A stretch of DNA of 64,000 nt, from NCBI RefSeq assembly GCF_000219725.1, contig NC_015732.1, positions 1,550,001 to 1,614,000 of the forward strand, given 5' to 3'. The stretch is from Gracilinema caldarium DSM 7334 (GTDB lineage: Bacteria > Spirochaetota > Spirochaetia > Treponematales > Breznakiellaceae). Both the position numbers and the translations under genes were made by a program. Position 1 is the stretch's first letter. Every line of letters starts with the position of its first letter. Below, in pieces: positions 55,482 through 64,000 of the stretch. The notes beneath the pieces are model-generated. The model did not search any database. It was given only the letters and a program-made list of their open reading frames with translations, and was not told where the DNA came from.

Positions 55482-56366
55482 TTGGCAGTAGTTACTATGA
55501 AGAGCCTGCTCGAGTCGGGCGTGCACTTCGGCCATCAGGTCAAACGCTGGGATCCTCGGATGAAGAAGTACATCTTCGCCGAACGGAATGGAATTCACAT
55601 TATTGACCTGCAAAAAACAATCCAGGCAATCAAAGATGCCTATGAAGCGGTTCGAAAAACCGTCAGCTCCGGCAAAACAGTACTCTTTGTCGGAACCAAA
55701 AAACAGGCCCAGCAGGCTATTCAGAAGGAAGCTGAACGCTGTGGTATGTTCTATGTCAACAACCGCTGGCTTGGCGGTATGCTTACCAACTTTGCAACCA
55801 TCAAGAAGTCTCTTCTTCGTCTCAAGAAACTAGAAAAGATGGAAGTTGATGGTACCTTCGACAATCTGACCAAGAAGGAAATCGCTGCTCTTGCAAAAGA
55901 ACGGGCAAAACTGCAGAAGAACCTGGGCGGTATCAAGGAGATGAAGGAACTTCCGGGCATTCTCTTTGTGATTGATACCCGTAAAGAAGCAATTGCGGTT
56001 GCTGAAGCTCAGAGGATGGGTATCCCCGTGGTAGCAGTGGTTGACACCAACTGTAACCCCGAAGGCATCGATTATCCTATCCCCGGTAATGATGACGCAA
56101 TCCGGGCGATTACCCTCTTTACACAAATTATCGCCAATGCAGTTATTGAAGCGGATAATGAAGCGGGGCTCAAAATCATTGAGACCCTCGGTGACGAAGA
56201 AGAAGGCTCTGATGATATGCTTACCGACATGTCCATCCGCGAAGAGGATCGGGAAATTGACATCAGCTCTTATGATGGTGAAGTTCCTGCTTCCAGCGAA
56301 ATTGATGAGGATACCGATGAAGATGAACTTCCGGTAGATGTAGATCGGGTTTATGATTCCAAATAA
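55482..56366 (+). CDS. rpsB: 30S ribosomal protein S2
   Basis: S2 with start TTG at 55482, six bases after GGGAGG; the first residues [19 protein letters not shown] match the family, so upstream codons in the same frame are not used. Length 294 residues, about 40 more than usual because of a strongly acidic C-terminal tail (after about 235, rich in Asp and Glu). Motifs [25 protein letters not shown] and [15 protein letters not shown] are typical. It is followed ten bases later by tsf. Confidence 0.97.
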   Translation: MAVVTMKSLLESGVHFGHQVKRWDPRMKKYIFAERNGIHIIDLQKTIQAIKDAYEAVRKTVSSGKTVLFVGTKKQAQQAIQKEAERCGMFYVNNRWLGGMLTNFATIKKSLLRLKKLEKMEVDGTFDNLTKKEIAALAKERAKLQKNLGGIKEMKELPGILFVIDTRKEAIAVAEAQRMGIPVVAVVDTNCNPEGIDYPIPGNDDAIRAITLFTQIIANAVIEADNEAGLKIIETLGDEEEGSDDMLTDMSIREEDREIDISSYDGEVPASSEIDEDTDEDELPVDVDRVYDSK

Positions 56367-56376
56367 GGAGAACACC

Positions 56377-57225
56377 GTGGAAATTAAAGCTTCCGATGTA
56401 AAGGCCCTGCGCGAAAAAACTGGCGCTGGCATGATGGAATGTAAAAATGCCCTGGTGGCCTGTGAAGGAGACTTTGCAAAGGCAGAAAAATACCTGAAAG
56501 AAAAGGGCTTGGCCGCCGTTGAAAAGCGGTCTGACCGGGCAACTAATGAGGGTAAGGTATTTATCAAGATTGCCAATAATAAGGCTGTCCTCGTTGAACT
56601 TGCATCTGAAACTGACTTTGTTGCTCGAAATCCCGATTTTGTTGCATTAGGTAATAAAATTGCAGAAGTAGCCCTCGAGAAGGGATATACTGAACCCAAC
56701 GATGAACTCAACAGCATGGTCACCGATCTGGCTACCAAGATTCGTGAAAACATGGGCCTTAAGCGCCTTAAGGTGGTCCCTGCAGCTAACAATGAATACC
56801 TCACCAGCTATATCCATGGTGATGGCTTAATCGGTGTTGTGGTCAAACTGGCCGCTGATAAATCTGAAGCCCTGCAGGATGAACGGGTAAAAGCCTTTGC
56901 CTTCGATTTGGCATTGCATATCGCTGCATTTAACCCCTATGCACTGGACCGCAGCAAGGTAGATCCTACACATCTTGCTGAACAGGAAGAAATCTTCCGC
57001 AAACAGATGGAACAGGATGAAAAGATGAAGGGCAAACCCGCCAACGTAGTAGATAATATTCTTAAGGGAAAGGTAAATAAATACCTTGCAGAGATCTGTC
57101 TCGTTGACCAGGGTTTTGTCAAGGATGAAAAGCTCTCTGTTGCCAAGGTTGTGGAAGATCTCGGAAAACAGGTTGGTGCAAAGATCAGTATCGCCGACTA
57201 TGTATATTTCCGTGTAGGCCAGTAA
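56377..57225 (+). CDS. tsf: Elongation factor Ts
   Basis: A 282-residue nucleotide-exchange factor for EF-Tu. The start is GTG 56377, with AAGGAG seven bases upstream; the protein opens MEIKASDVKALREKTGAGMM, as expected. The family motif ETDFVARNPDF is near residue 77 and DQGFVKDEKLSV near the C-terminus. It lies in the usual rpsB-tsf pair. Confidence 0.97.
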   Translation: MEIKASDVKALREKTGAGMMECKNALVACEGDFAKAEKYLKEKGLAAVEKRSDRATNEGKVFIKIANNKAVLVELASETDFVARNPDFVALGNKIAEVALEKGYTEPNDELNSMVTDLATKIRENMGLKRLKVVPAANNEYLTSYIHGDGLIGVVVKLAADKSEALQDERVKAFAFDLALHIAAFNPYALDRSKVDPTHLAEQEEIFRKQMEQDEKMKGKPANVVDNILKGKVNKYLAEICLVDQGFVKDEKLSVAKVVEDLGKQVGAKISIADYVYFRVGQ

Positions 57226-57239
57226 TATATAGCTATCTT

Positions 57240-57264
57240 AGGGCCACTCTACATCAGTGGCCCT
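57240..57264 (+). promoter_or_regulatory. Hairpin between tsf and frr
   Basis: A 9-bp perfect stem (57240-57248 and 57256-57264) with a seven-base loop and no following T-run. It stands where pyrH is found in many bacteria. It could be an RNA-processing or pause site. Confidence 0.5.
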
Positions 57265-57314
57265 CTGTAGCACGTAACGTTGCAAGCCTGAAAAGGGCAT
57301 TCAAGGAGAACTAC

Positions 57315-57869
57315 ATGCACAGCGCCTTAAAAACCTCTGAAGATCGGATGAAAAAAACCATTGCAAGCCTTAAAGATGATTTGGCCAGTATTCGTACCGG
57401 ACGGGCCTCTGCCGCACTCTTTGATAAGATCCGGGTCGACTATTATGGTGAAAAATCTCCTTTGAATCAGGTTGCAAATATTTCTATTCCTGAAGCCCGG
57501 CTTATTGTGATTCAACCCTGGGATCGGGCCATGATTGGAGAGATTGAAAAAGCCATCCGGACATCCGAATTGTCTCTCAATCCATCCAATGATGGAAAGG
57601 TAATCCGTATTTCTATACCACCACTTACGGAAGAGCGACGTAAGGAGCTTGCAAAACAGGCAAAAAACCTTGCAGAACAAAGCAGAGTGGCCGTACGAAA
57701 TATCCGCCGGGACGGTAACGAAGAGCTCAAAAAGGCTCAGAAAAATGGTGAACTTACGGAAGATGAGGAAGCCAAGGCTGAAACGGAACTTCAGAATCTT
57801 ACCGATAAATATATCAAAGAAATTAACCATATTCTTGAAGAAAAAGAAAAAGAGATAATGGAAGTCTAA
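57315..57869 (+). CDS. frr: Ribosome recycling factor
   Basis: A 184-residue RRF that splits the post-termination ribosome with EF-G. The three-helix bundle has the family signatures ASIRTGRASAALFDKIRVDYYG and ISIPPLTEERRKEL. AAGGAGA precedes the ATG. Its stop overlaps the uppS start in TAATG. Confidence 0.98.
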   Translation: MHSALKTSEDRMKKTIASLKDDLASIRTGRASAALFDKIRVDYYGEKSPLNQVANISIPEARLIVIQPWDRAMIGEIEKAIRTSELSLNPSNDGKVIRISIPPLTEERRKELAKQAKNLAEQSRVAVRNIRRDGNEELKKAQKNGELTEDEEAKAETELQNLTDKYIKEINHILEEKEKEIMEV

Positions 57870-58570
57870 TGACTAATTTAACGATACCAGCCCATGTGGG
57901 CATCATAATGGATGGTAATGGCCGCTGGGCCCAAAGCCGTAATATGGCCCGGACTCAGGGCCACCTGGAAGGCCTTAAGGCTGCAAAACGGATCGTCAAA
58001 GCCGCTTCTGATATGGGTATTTCCTATCTCACACTATATACATTTTCTACAGAAAACTGGAAACGCACCCAAGACGAGGTTGGTTTTATTATGGGCTTGG
58101 TAAAAAAATACCTTATGGCCGAATTTGATTTTTATCAAGAAAATAAGATTCGGATCCGGTTTACGGGAAACCTTGAGGGACTGCCTCAAGATATTGCCCA
58201 GGAAGTCATCCAAGTCTGTGAAAAGACTGCCCATTTTCCAGGTCTTTCTGTCATCCTGGCCCTTAATTATGGCGGACGAGATGAAATAGTACGGGCTGTA
58301 AAAAAAATCATCCAACAAGGTTTGACTCCCGCGACCATTACCGAAGCAACAATCTATCAGTATCTTGATAACCCTGATGTTCCGGACCCTGATCTCATTA
58401 TCAGGACCGCATCAGAGTTACGTTCCAGCAATTTCTTGCTTTGGGAAAGTGCCTATAGTGAATTTTATTTTTCAGATAAGCTATGGCCCGATTGGGATAT
58501 GGCGGATCTAGAAAATGCAGTTCAAAGTTATCAAAACAGAAAAAGACGGTTCGGTGGTATCACGGCATGA
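57869..58570 (+). CDS. uppS: Undecaprenyl diphosphate synthase
   Basis: A 233-residue cis-prenyltransferase that makes the C55 lipid carrier for peptidoglycan. The pyrophosphate-binding motif IIMDGNGRWA has catalytic D15. YLTLYTFSTENWKR and the RTASELRSSNFLLWESAYSE block, with conserved Arg and Glu, are present; RTASE replaces the more usual RTSGE. Overlaps frr and cdsA by one and four bases. Confidence 0.96.
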   Translation: MTNLTIPAHVGIIMDGNGRWAQSRNMARTQGHLEGLKAAKRIVKAASDMGISYLTLYTFSTENWKRTQDEVGFIMGLVKKYLMAEFDFYQENKIRIRFTGNLEGLPQDIAQEVIQVCEKTAHFPGLSVILALNYGGRDEIVRAVKKIIQQGLTPATITEATIYQYLDNPDVPDPDLIIRTASELRSSNFLLWESAYSEFYFSDKLWPDWDMADLENAVQSYQNRKRRFGGITA

Positions 58571-59421
58571 CCAAATTAGTTCAACGGCTTCTTATTTTTT
58601 CTCTTGGCATTCCAGCGATTGTGGCCCTTGTAGCCTACCTCCCCTATTATAATCATCTTGCTGTAAACCTTGTTGTCACCATTATCAGTGCTCTTGGAGC
58701 GGTTGAATTTTCCCAAATCCTTGCAAAAAAACATTACAGACTGCCTTCATGGGAAGCGGCTCTTCTTGGATCCCTCGCACCTCTCGCCATGACCCTCAGT
58801 ATCAGTTTTAACATTCCCGGCGAATTGGTGCCTGCAGCGTTTATTTTTGGTGCAAGCTGGCTGATTGCCTCAAGGGTTTTTTCTTCATTACAGGACATTT
58901 CACAGGTTCTCGACCGGATATCTACCGGCCTTTCAGCTATGATATATCCCGGTATGTTTATGCTCTGGATTATCAGAATGACGAGACTTTCCCACGCAAC
59001 GGTTATTATTCTCACATTTTTATTAATGGTTTTTGCTAATGATTCCCTTGCATGGGCGGTGGGGATGCTTTTTGGGAAAGGTAACCGAGGTCTTATTCCT
59101 GCAAGCCCGAATAAGAGTATCGCTGGCTTTATTGGCGGGTTGGCCGGGTCTTTAATAATTGGTTTTACTGCTCCCCTGCTCTTTCCAACCGCTTTTACTA
59201 CAAATCATACATTGCCACGCCCCCTTGCAGGTATTATTTTGAGTATTTGTGTTGGAGTTGTTGCAATTATTGGAGACCTGGCTGAATCTACAATAAAACG
59301 AAGCGGAGAAGTAAAAGATTCTGGTTTTATTATCCCGGGACGGGGCGGTATTTTAGACTCCGTAGATTCTATCGCCCTAGCAGCACCAGTTTTTTATGCA
59401 CTGTATTGGATTTTATTTTGA
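58567..59421 (+). CDS. cdsA: Phosphatidate cytidylyltransferase
   Basis: A 284-residue membrane enzyme with about eight membrane helices that makes CDP-diacylglycerol for phospholipid synthesis. Start at ATG 58567, overlapping the uppS stop (ATGA). The family signature near the C-terminus reads KRSGEVKDSGFIIPGRGGIL followed by DSVDS; the usual pattern has His and Arg at two positions that are Arg and Ser here (PGRGG for PGHGG, DS for DR). The catalytic Asp and Lys are kept. This deviation is notable but operon context supports the call. Confidence 0.92.
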   Translation: MTKLVQRLLIFSLGIPAIVALVAYLPYYNHLAVNLVVTIISALGAVEFSQILAKKHYRLPSWEAALLGSLAPLAMTLSISFNIPGELVPAAFIFGASWLIASRVFSSLQDISQVLDRISTGLSAMIYPGMFMLWIIRMTRLSHATVIILTFLLMVFANDSLAWAVGMLFGKGNRGLIPASPNKSIAGFIGGLAGSLIIGFTAPLLFPTAFTTNHTLPRPLAGIILSICVGVVAIIGDLAESTIKRSGEVKDSGFIIPGRGGILDSVDSIALAAPVFYALYWILF

Positions 59422-60566
59422 TGAAACGTAATATTGCTGTGCTAGGAGCCACCGGCTCTATCGGTAAAAGCACCCTGGATGTGATTGCAAGCTATCCAGA
59501 TGATTTTGATGTGGTACTACTTTCGGCTCATCGGGACATTCAAAAATTATGTTCACTAAGTACTATCTATCCGAATGCAAAACTCGCACTGACTGATGAT
59601 TCTGTATCATTAAAAACTAATAATAAAAACATATCCTATTGGGGACCAGAAGGGCTTTTAGAGGCGATTCGTGAGAGCGGTGCCCATATAGTGGTAAATG
59701 GTATTGCAGGAGCTGCCGGTTTACTTCCATCTTTAGCCGCCCTTGAATCGGGTGCTGATGTCGCCCTAGCCAATAAAGAAACCATTGTGATGGCAGGGCC
59801 TTTAGCCTTTGCAACAGCAAAGGAACATCACTGTCGAATATTGCCGGTAGATTCTGAGCATTCTGCGGTGTTTCAACTTATCGAAGCCCACGGTTCTGAT
59901 ACACTCGAAGAAATTATTCTCACTGCTTCCGGGGGGCCATTCAGACAATACTCGAAAGAAAAATTGGAACAGGTGACCCTTAATGACGCTTTAGCCCATC
60001 CAACCTGGAATATGGGGGGAAAAATTACTATAGACTCGGCCAGTCTCGCGAATAAGGGGCTCGAAGTTATAGAGGCAGTCCGATTATTTCATGTTAAACC
60101 AGAACAGGTAAAAGTACTTGTTCACCCACAAAGTTATATTCATTCCTTAATTCGACTAAAAGAAGGCTCTCTCTATGCCCAAATGTCACGACCTGATATG
60201 CGTCTTCCCATTCACAATGCCCTCTTTTGGCCTGAGGTCCGTTTTTGCCAGTTTGGCAGATTAGATCTTGTAGGTCAAAATTTAACCTTTGAACAGCCAC
60301 GGGAAGATCTCTTTCCCATGCTGCCCCTTGCCTATCGGGCAGTTATAGCTGGTTCTGGCTATCCTATCGCCTATAATGCAGCTAATGAAGAGGCTGTAGC
60401 TGCCTTTATAAATGGTATGATTAGATTTACCGATATAGGACACGTAGTAGAACAGGTTCTGCAAAACCAATGGAACTGCGATGAGCTTGTAGTTCAATCT
60501 ATTTTGGAAATTGATACTAGATCCAGAATTGCCGCAAGAAATGAAATAAAGGAGTATTCCCGTTGA
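59421..60566 (+). CDS. dxr: 1-deoxy-D-xylulose 5-phosphate reductoisomerase
   Basis: A 381-residue NADPH enzyme of the MEP isoprenoid pathway. The start ATG 59421 overlaps the cdsA stop (TGATG). NADPH-binding GATGSIGKSTLDVI opens the protein; NKETIVMAG, LPVDSEHSAVFQ (metal-binding Asp and Glu) and TASGGPFR follow, then HPTWNMGGKITIDSASLANKGLEVIEA split over the substrate loop. Together with uppS this supplies isoprenoid carrier. Confidence 0.97.
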   Translation: MKRNIAVLGATGSIGKSTLDVIASYPDDFDVVLLSAHRDIQKLCSLSTIYPNAKLALTDDSVSLKTNNKNISYWGPEGLLEAIRESGAHIVVNGIAGAAGLLPSLAALESGADVALANKETIVMAGPLAFATAKEHHCRILPVDSEHSAVFQLIEAHGSDTLEEIILTASGGPFRQYSKEKLEQVTLNDALAHPTWNMGGKITIDSASLANKGLEVIEAVRLFHVKPEQVKVLVHPQSYIHSLIRLKEGSLYAQMSRPDMRLPIHNALFWPEVRFCQFGRLDLVGQNLTFEQPREDLFPMLPLAYRAVIAGSGYPIAYNAANEEAVAAFINGMIRFTDIGHVVEQVLQNQWNCDELVVQSILEIDTRSRIAARNEIKEYSR

Positions 60567-61918
60567 TTATAAAAATCATCTTAGGACTCATCGGTCTCGG
60601 TGTTGTCGTTTTTGTACATGAATTGGGACACTTTATTGCTGCCCGCCTTGCAGGCATCGATGTTGAAGCCTTTTCTATAGGCTGGGGACGACCAATTTTA
60701 TCAAAAATGATAGGCGGGGTTGAATACCGAATCGGTATATTTCCCGTAGGCGGTTATTGCCGGATGAAGGGCGAAGCAGAGTTTAAGGAAGCCCTCACCA
60801 ATAATTCGGTGATAATTCCCCGAGAAAAAGGTACTTTTTATGGCGCTTCTCCACTCAAACGAATCCTGACAGCCGTTGCAGGTCCCTTTGCAAATGCCCT
60901 TTTTGCAGTCCTGGTGCTTTCATTAGTGTGGGCTATAGGGTTTGATGTACAAACCCTGGACAATAAAATTGTTCTTGCCTCAGAAATAGAGGGGAAAACC
61001 TTTCCTGCCGATGCAGCAGGCTTGCGTTCTGGTGACCGCATAATAGCGATTAATGGGAAAAAAGTCTCAAACTATACGGAAATTCAGGAACAAATTGCAC
61101 CAAACCCTGGAGCCACATTAGATTTATTAGTGGAACGTGATGGGGAACAAGTTGCCATAGAGATAAAACCTCAGCTTGATCCTGACACAGGAGCAGGTCG
61201 GATTGGCATCTATTTCTGGACTGATCCAATTATAGAAACGGTCAAAGCAGGAAGTCCCGCCCACATTGCAGGACTCTTGAAAGGTGATCGTATCATTTCT
61301 GTACAGGATATGCCGCTTCCCTATTCAGTTGCCCTCTATAAAGTACTAAAAGATCGACCCTCTGTAGTAAACATTGAAATAGAACGAAATGGTGAAGTAC
61401 AAAAAAAAGAGCTGATCCTATCCTATGATGACCAGGGCCAAACCAATATTGGTCTTGAATTTAAGACGATTAAATATCGTGCTGTTGCCCGCTCACTTCC
61501 AGATGCCTTTGTGAAAGGCACAACAGAAACCTGGAAAACCCTTACGGTCTCGATAAAAAGTCTTGCAGTTCTTTTTAAGGGAGTCAATTTGACAAAAGCC
61601 GTATCAGGCCCTGTCCGTATTACCTACATGGTGGGTGATATAGCCGCTGAAGGCTTTGGGCAAAGTTTTGGAGCAGGTTTTACCGCTATTGCAAGTTTTC
61701 TTTCACTCATTTCAATTTCACTCTGTATTATGAATTTACTACCCATACCAGCCCTCGATGGAGGACTTATTATCCTGTTCTTTATTGAGCTTATCACCCG
61801 TAGACCGCTTCATCCTAAGGCAGTCTATTGGTTTCAAATGCTGGGAGCACTCTTTATTTTTAGTTTGCTTATTTTTTCGATCTTTGGCGATATTCTGTTT
61901 TTATTTGGGAAAAAATAG
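60563..61918 (+). CDS. rseP: Site-2 protease RseP
   Basis: A 451-residue intramembrane metalloprotease that cleaves membrane-bound regulators and leftover signal peptides. HELGH near residue 20 binds zinc; two PDZ domains lie at about 140-215 and 225-300; the third zinc ligand is in NLLPIPALDGG near 400. There are about four membrane helices. The start is TTG at 60563, overlapping the dxr stop as TTGA, so translation is coupled. The substrate in this organism is not known. Confidence 0.95.
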   Translation: MIIKIILGLIGLGVVVFVHELGHFIAARLAGIDVEAFSIGWGRPILSKMIGGVEYRIGIFPVGGYCRMKGEAEFKEALTNNSVIIPREKGTFYGASPLKRILTAVAGPFANALFAVLVLSLVWAIGFDVQTLDNKIVLASEIEGKTFPADAAGLRSGDRIIAINGKKVSNYTEIQEQIAPNPGATLDLLVERDGEQVAIEIKPQLDPDTGAGRIGIYFWTDPIIETVKAGSPAHIAGLLKGDRIISVQDMPLPYSVALYKVLKDRPSVVNIEIERNGEVQKKELILSYDDQGQTNIGLEFKTIKYRAVARSLPDAFVKGTTETWKTLTVSIKSLAVLFKGVNLTKAVSGPVRITYMVGDIAAEGFGQSFGAGFTAIASFLSLISISLCIMNLLPIPALDGGLIILFFIELITRRPLHPKAVYWFQMLGALFIFSLLIFSIFGDILFLFGKK

Positions 61919-61927
61919 GAGGTATTC

Positions 61928-62542
61928 ATGAAACATTCTATAACCTGTCAATGTGAACACCGTTTTGAAGTAGACATTCCAGAACTCGTTAATCTTGATG
62001 AAAAAACCAAGGTGATCGAAGAGCTTTGTAATGGAACCTTTTTAACGATTATCTGTCCCTCCTGTGATACCCCTTTAAAGCCTGAATTTCCCCTTATCAT
62101 TGAGTGGCCAAGCCATAAGACACGACTTCAGGTTCTACCTGAATTTGATCGTGGTGCCTTTTATACTAACAAGGTACAAGCTGCACCCCATACCGAGATT
62201 GTCATAGGATACCCAGAAGCAGCGGATCGTATTATGGTACTTAGAGAAGGACTCGATCCAATCATTATCGAGGCACTAAAATATTACCTGCTCCTTAAAG
62301 CTGATGAAATGAACCCTGAAGCCGAAGCTACTGCGTGGTTTGCAGGAAAAAACAGAGAAACCTTAGAATTCCATGTACATGGATTACGAAATGAGGAAGT
62401 TGCTGTAAGTAACATTCCCTTTACGGTCTATACAAAAACTTCAGAGGAATATCATCGCAATCCTGACATAGAACCTTTTAAATCATTACGATTCGGACCT
62501 TATGTTTCAGTACAAAACCTTTTGCGGCCTGAACTAGAATAA
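61928..62542 (+). CDS. CpXC-domain protein
   Basis: A 204-residue protein with an N-terminal CpXC domain (about 4-130): the cysteines lie in ITCQCEHRFEVDI and ICPSCDTPLKPEF and probably bind zinc. The C-terminal part (about 135-204) is unrecognised. AGGAGG lies just before the ATG. It follows rseP by nine bases and is the last plus-strand gene. Function unknown. The next gene is convergent, 11 bases away. Confidence 0.8.
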   Translation: MKHSITCQCEHRFEVDIPELVNLDEKTKVIEELCNGTFLTIICPSCDTPLKPEFPLIIEWPSHKTRLQVLPEFDRGAFYTNKVQAAPHTEIVIGYPEAADRIMVLREGLDPIIIEALKYYLLLKADEMNPEAEATAWFAGKNRETLEFHVHGLRNEEVAVSNIPFTVYTKTSEEYHRNPDIEPFKSLRFGPYVSVQNLLRPELE

Positions 62543-62553
62543 TGTACCATTAA

Positions 62554-62850
62554 TTAATCATGGGACGGATGAGCCTTTACTTTTGCTATTGCGGAAGCTA
62601 CAGCGTTTTTAACACTTTCAGCATAGGATGCTTCATCCATTGCATGGGCTGCATACATACTTCCCAATAATGAAACCCGGTACAAAGGCTTAACAGAATT
62701 AAGTGCAAAGGTTGCCATATCAAGAACACAATCTTCACAAAGGCACAGCGGCTCAGGATAACTTAAAACTTGCTTTTCAAGCTCATCTATAACAAGCCGC
62801 TCCGCTTCATTCACAAGCTGATCAAAATCGTAATTATCCTTAAAAGCCAT
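62554..62850 (-). CDS. ComFB-family protein
   Basis: A 98-residue protein starting at ATG 62850, with GGAGG eight bases upstream; upstream in-frame residues belong to the 3' end of dnaB. NEAERLVIDELEKQVL and CLCEDCVLDMATFALNSVKPLY fit the late-competence ComFB family; the Cys trio CLCEDC may bind metal. Family function is not settled; some members bind cyclic di-nucleotides, which I only note as known for the family. It is 16 bases after dnaB. Confidence 0.8.
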   Translation of the reverse strand: MAFKDNYDFDQLVNEAERLVIDELEKQVLSYPEPLCLCEDCVLDMATFALNSVKPLYRVSLLGSMYAAHAMDEASYAESVKNAVASAIAKVKAHPSHD

Positions 62851-62866
62851 ATCTGTTTTCCTCCGT

Positions 62867-64000
62867 TTACACACTGGCTCGAGATAAATTCTCAAATTTA
62901 GTGTAGGACGGAAGGAAAACAATTTCCACTGTTCCAACCGGTCCATTACGCTGTTTTGCAATAATTAATTCAGTGGTAATTGCCTTTGAACGTTCCGCAT
63001 CACTTTTCTTGTCCGACTCCCGTTCCCGGTGCAGAAACATGACCACATCGGCATCCTGTTCAATAGATCCCGATTCACGGATATCTGACAATGTGGGCCG
63101 TTTCCCTTCTGCATCGCGGCGAACTTGGGACAGGGCTACCACAGGAATATCCAATTCTCGGGCCAGACTTTTAAGGGATCGAGAAATTTCTGCAATCTGT
63201 TCATGCCGTGGCAATTGATAATTTTCTGAGGTAATGAGTGTAAGGTAGTCGATAAAAATGATCTCCACTTTCTGCTGAGCTCGAAGACGACGGGCCTGAG
63301 CCCGAAGGTCGAGCAGCTTCATGTTAGGCATGTCCACAATGTAGAGCGGTGCTTCGTAAATCCTGCCAGCGGCTTCCATCAAACTATGAAAATCGCTTGG
63401 TTTTAGTAATCCGGTTCGAATTTTTTCTGATTCTATCCGGGCTTCAGCAGAGATAAGCCGCTGCATGAGAGCCATGTCTGACATTTCCAGGGTAAAAAAG
63501 GCGGTTGGAATTTTTTCTTTAATAGCGGTGTGAGCAGCCATGGTTAACGCAAGGGCAGTCTTACCCACCGAAGGCCGGGCACCAATAATAATCAGTTCCG
63601 ATTTCTGGAAGCCGCTGGTCATTGCATCAAGCTCATGGAGTCCCGAAGGAACCCCGGTAAATGCATCCTTGGTATTATATAGTTTTTCAATGGCTTCAAT
63701 GGTTTTTGGAATAATTTCTTTGGCGCTTTTATAGGTTAAAGTCTGACGATTATCGGTCAGTTCAAAAATATATCGCTGAGCCTCTTCTACAATAAGCCGG
63801 GATTCGGTAGCTTCATCATAGGATTTGGCGGAAATTTCACTGGATATACGGAGCAGGGACCGTCGTACTGAATGGTCCTGAACAATTTGAGCATAGTAAT
63901 CGATATTAGCACTGGTGGGAACCACGTTTGTGAGGGATGCCACATAAGCCGGACCCCCAGCTGCATCAAGTTCTCCCGATTGTTTAAGCTCTTCTATAAC
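62867..64000 (-). CDS. dnaB: Replicative DNA helicase DnaB (5' part outside window)
   Basis: The frame is open to the right window edge, giving 377 codons of the C-terminal two thirds. It covers the end of the N-terminal domain (GGPAYVASLTNVVPTSANI), the linker and the RecA-like ATPase with Walker A GARPSVGKTALAL, Walker B IIFIDYLTLI, and the motif SRSLKSLARELDIPVVALSQ. The arginine finger region RESGSIEQDADVVMFLHR is intact. It unwinds DNA ahead of the fork and works with DnaG primase (31964-33775). Confidence 0.97.
   Translation of the reverse strand, partial: VIEELKQSGELDAAGGPAYVASLTNVVPTSANIDYYAQIVQDHSVRRSLLRISSEISAKSYDEATESRLIVEEAQRYIFELTDNRQTLTYKSAKEIIPKTIEAIEKLYNTKDAFTGVPSGLHELDAMTSGFQKSELIIIGARPSVGKTALALTMAAHTAIKEKIPTAFFTLEMSDMALMQRLISAEARIESEKIRTGLLKPSDFHSLMEAAGRIYEAPLYIVDMPNMKLLDLRAQARRLRAQQKVEIIFIDYLTLITSENYQLPRHEQIAEISRSLKSLARELDIPVVALSQVRRDAEGKRPTLSDIRESGSIEQDADVVMFLHRERESDKKSDAERSKAITTELIIAKQRNGPVGTVEIVFLPSYTKFENLSRASV

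Noticed and set aside
55830-56804. A 324-codon open frame antisense to rpsB and tsf
   Set aside because: It lies wholly opposite two conserved genes, has a low-complexity Ser/Arg/Phe composition typical of antisense frames and no ribosome site or motif.

Overview
The window looks like a chromosomal backbone segment of a spirochaete close to Treponema (free-living or gut-associated rather than T. pallidum itself; this placement is inference from gene content and order, not from a search). Supporting signs are an unusually long GreA-type protein with a large helical N-terminus, rpsB-tsf followed directly by frr with no pyrH, many TPR proteins, two class III cyclases with CHASE2 or 7TMR-DISM-type sensor halves, short spirochaete-style lipoprotein signals, and ComFB and CpXC proteins. 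No prophage, insertion sequence or CRISPR array is visible.

Layout. 1-2.4 kb (minus): a TPR protein and the N-terminal half of a GreA-type protein. 2.5-7 kb (plus): rpe, three envelope/TPR proteins, dtd. 7-8.1 kb (minus): PRPP synthetase. 8.2-19.7 kb (plus): a long run recA-folK-scpA-scpB-rluB-cmk-rpsA, then a GAF/sigma-54 activator, a TPR membrane protein, a CHASE2 adenylate cyclase and a lipoprotein. 19.9-28.9 kb (minus, visibly AT-richer): the rod-shape operon TPR-mreB-mreC-mreD-mrdA-rodA ending in a fused radical-SAM protein. 28.9-29.3 kb (minus): RNase P RNA. 29.4-39.9 kb (minus): YkgJ-type protein, MBL hydrolase, small protein, giant FlgD-Ig/CHU_C-like surface protein, mltG, dnaG, rpoD, zinc-ribbon coiled-coil protein. 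40-40.3 kb: tRNA-Thr and tRNA-Tyr. 40.3-45.6 kb: aroH, HIT hydrolase, thiN, cca, rnc, acpP, rpmF, coaD. 45.7-47 kb: a lipoprotein and a HEAT-repeat protein. 47.1-52.3 kb: a terminator-bounded DUF72-ImuB-DnaE2 cassette. 52.3-54.4 kb (minus): a second adenylate cyclase with a probable -1 frameshift into a TPR tail. 54.6 kb: tRNA-Arg. 54.8-62.5 kb (plus): maf, rpsB, tsf, frr, uppS, cdsA, dxr, rseP, CpXC protein. 62.5-64 kb (minus): dnaB (cut by the window edge) and comFB.

The most interesting points: (1) a mutagenic translesion cassette in which ImuB has lost all three polymerase carboxylates, DnaE2 keeps its own, both carry a similar clamp-binding-like motif, and a DUF72 protein stands where ImuA is normally found; (2) a U UUU UUA slippery heptamer at the last sense codon of a cyclase gene, followed in the -1 frame by 80 codons that fit the TPR consensus and have no start codon of their own; (3) at least eight transcription units whose -35/-10 promoter places the predicted +1 zero to four bases before the start codon, with no Shine-Dalgarno, while operon-internal genes mostly have clear ones. 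This suggests frequent leaderless initiation and corrects several gene starts (coaD, the HIT gene, the first gene of the mreB operon).
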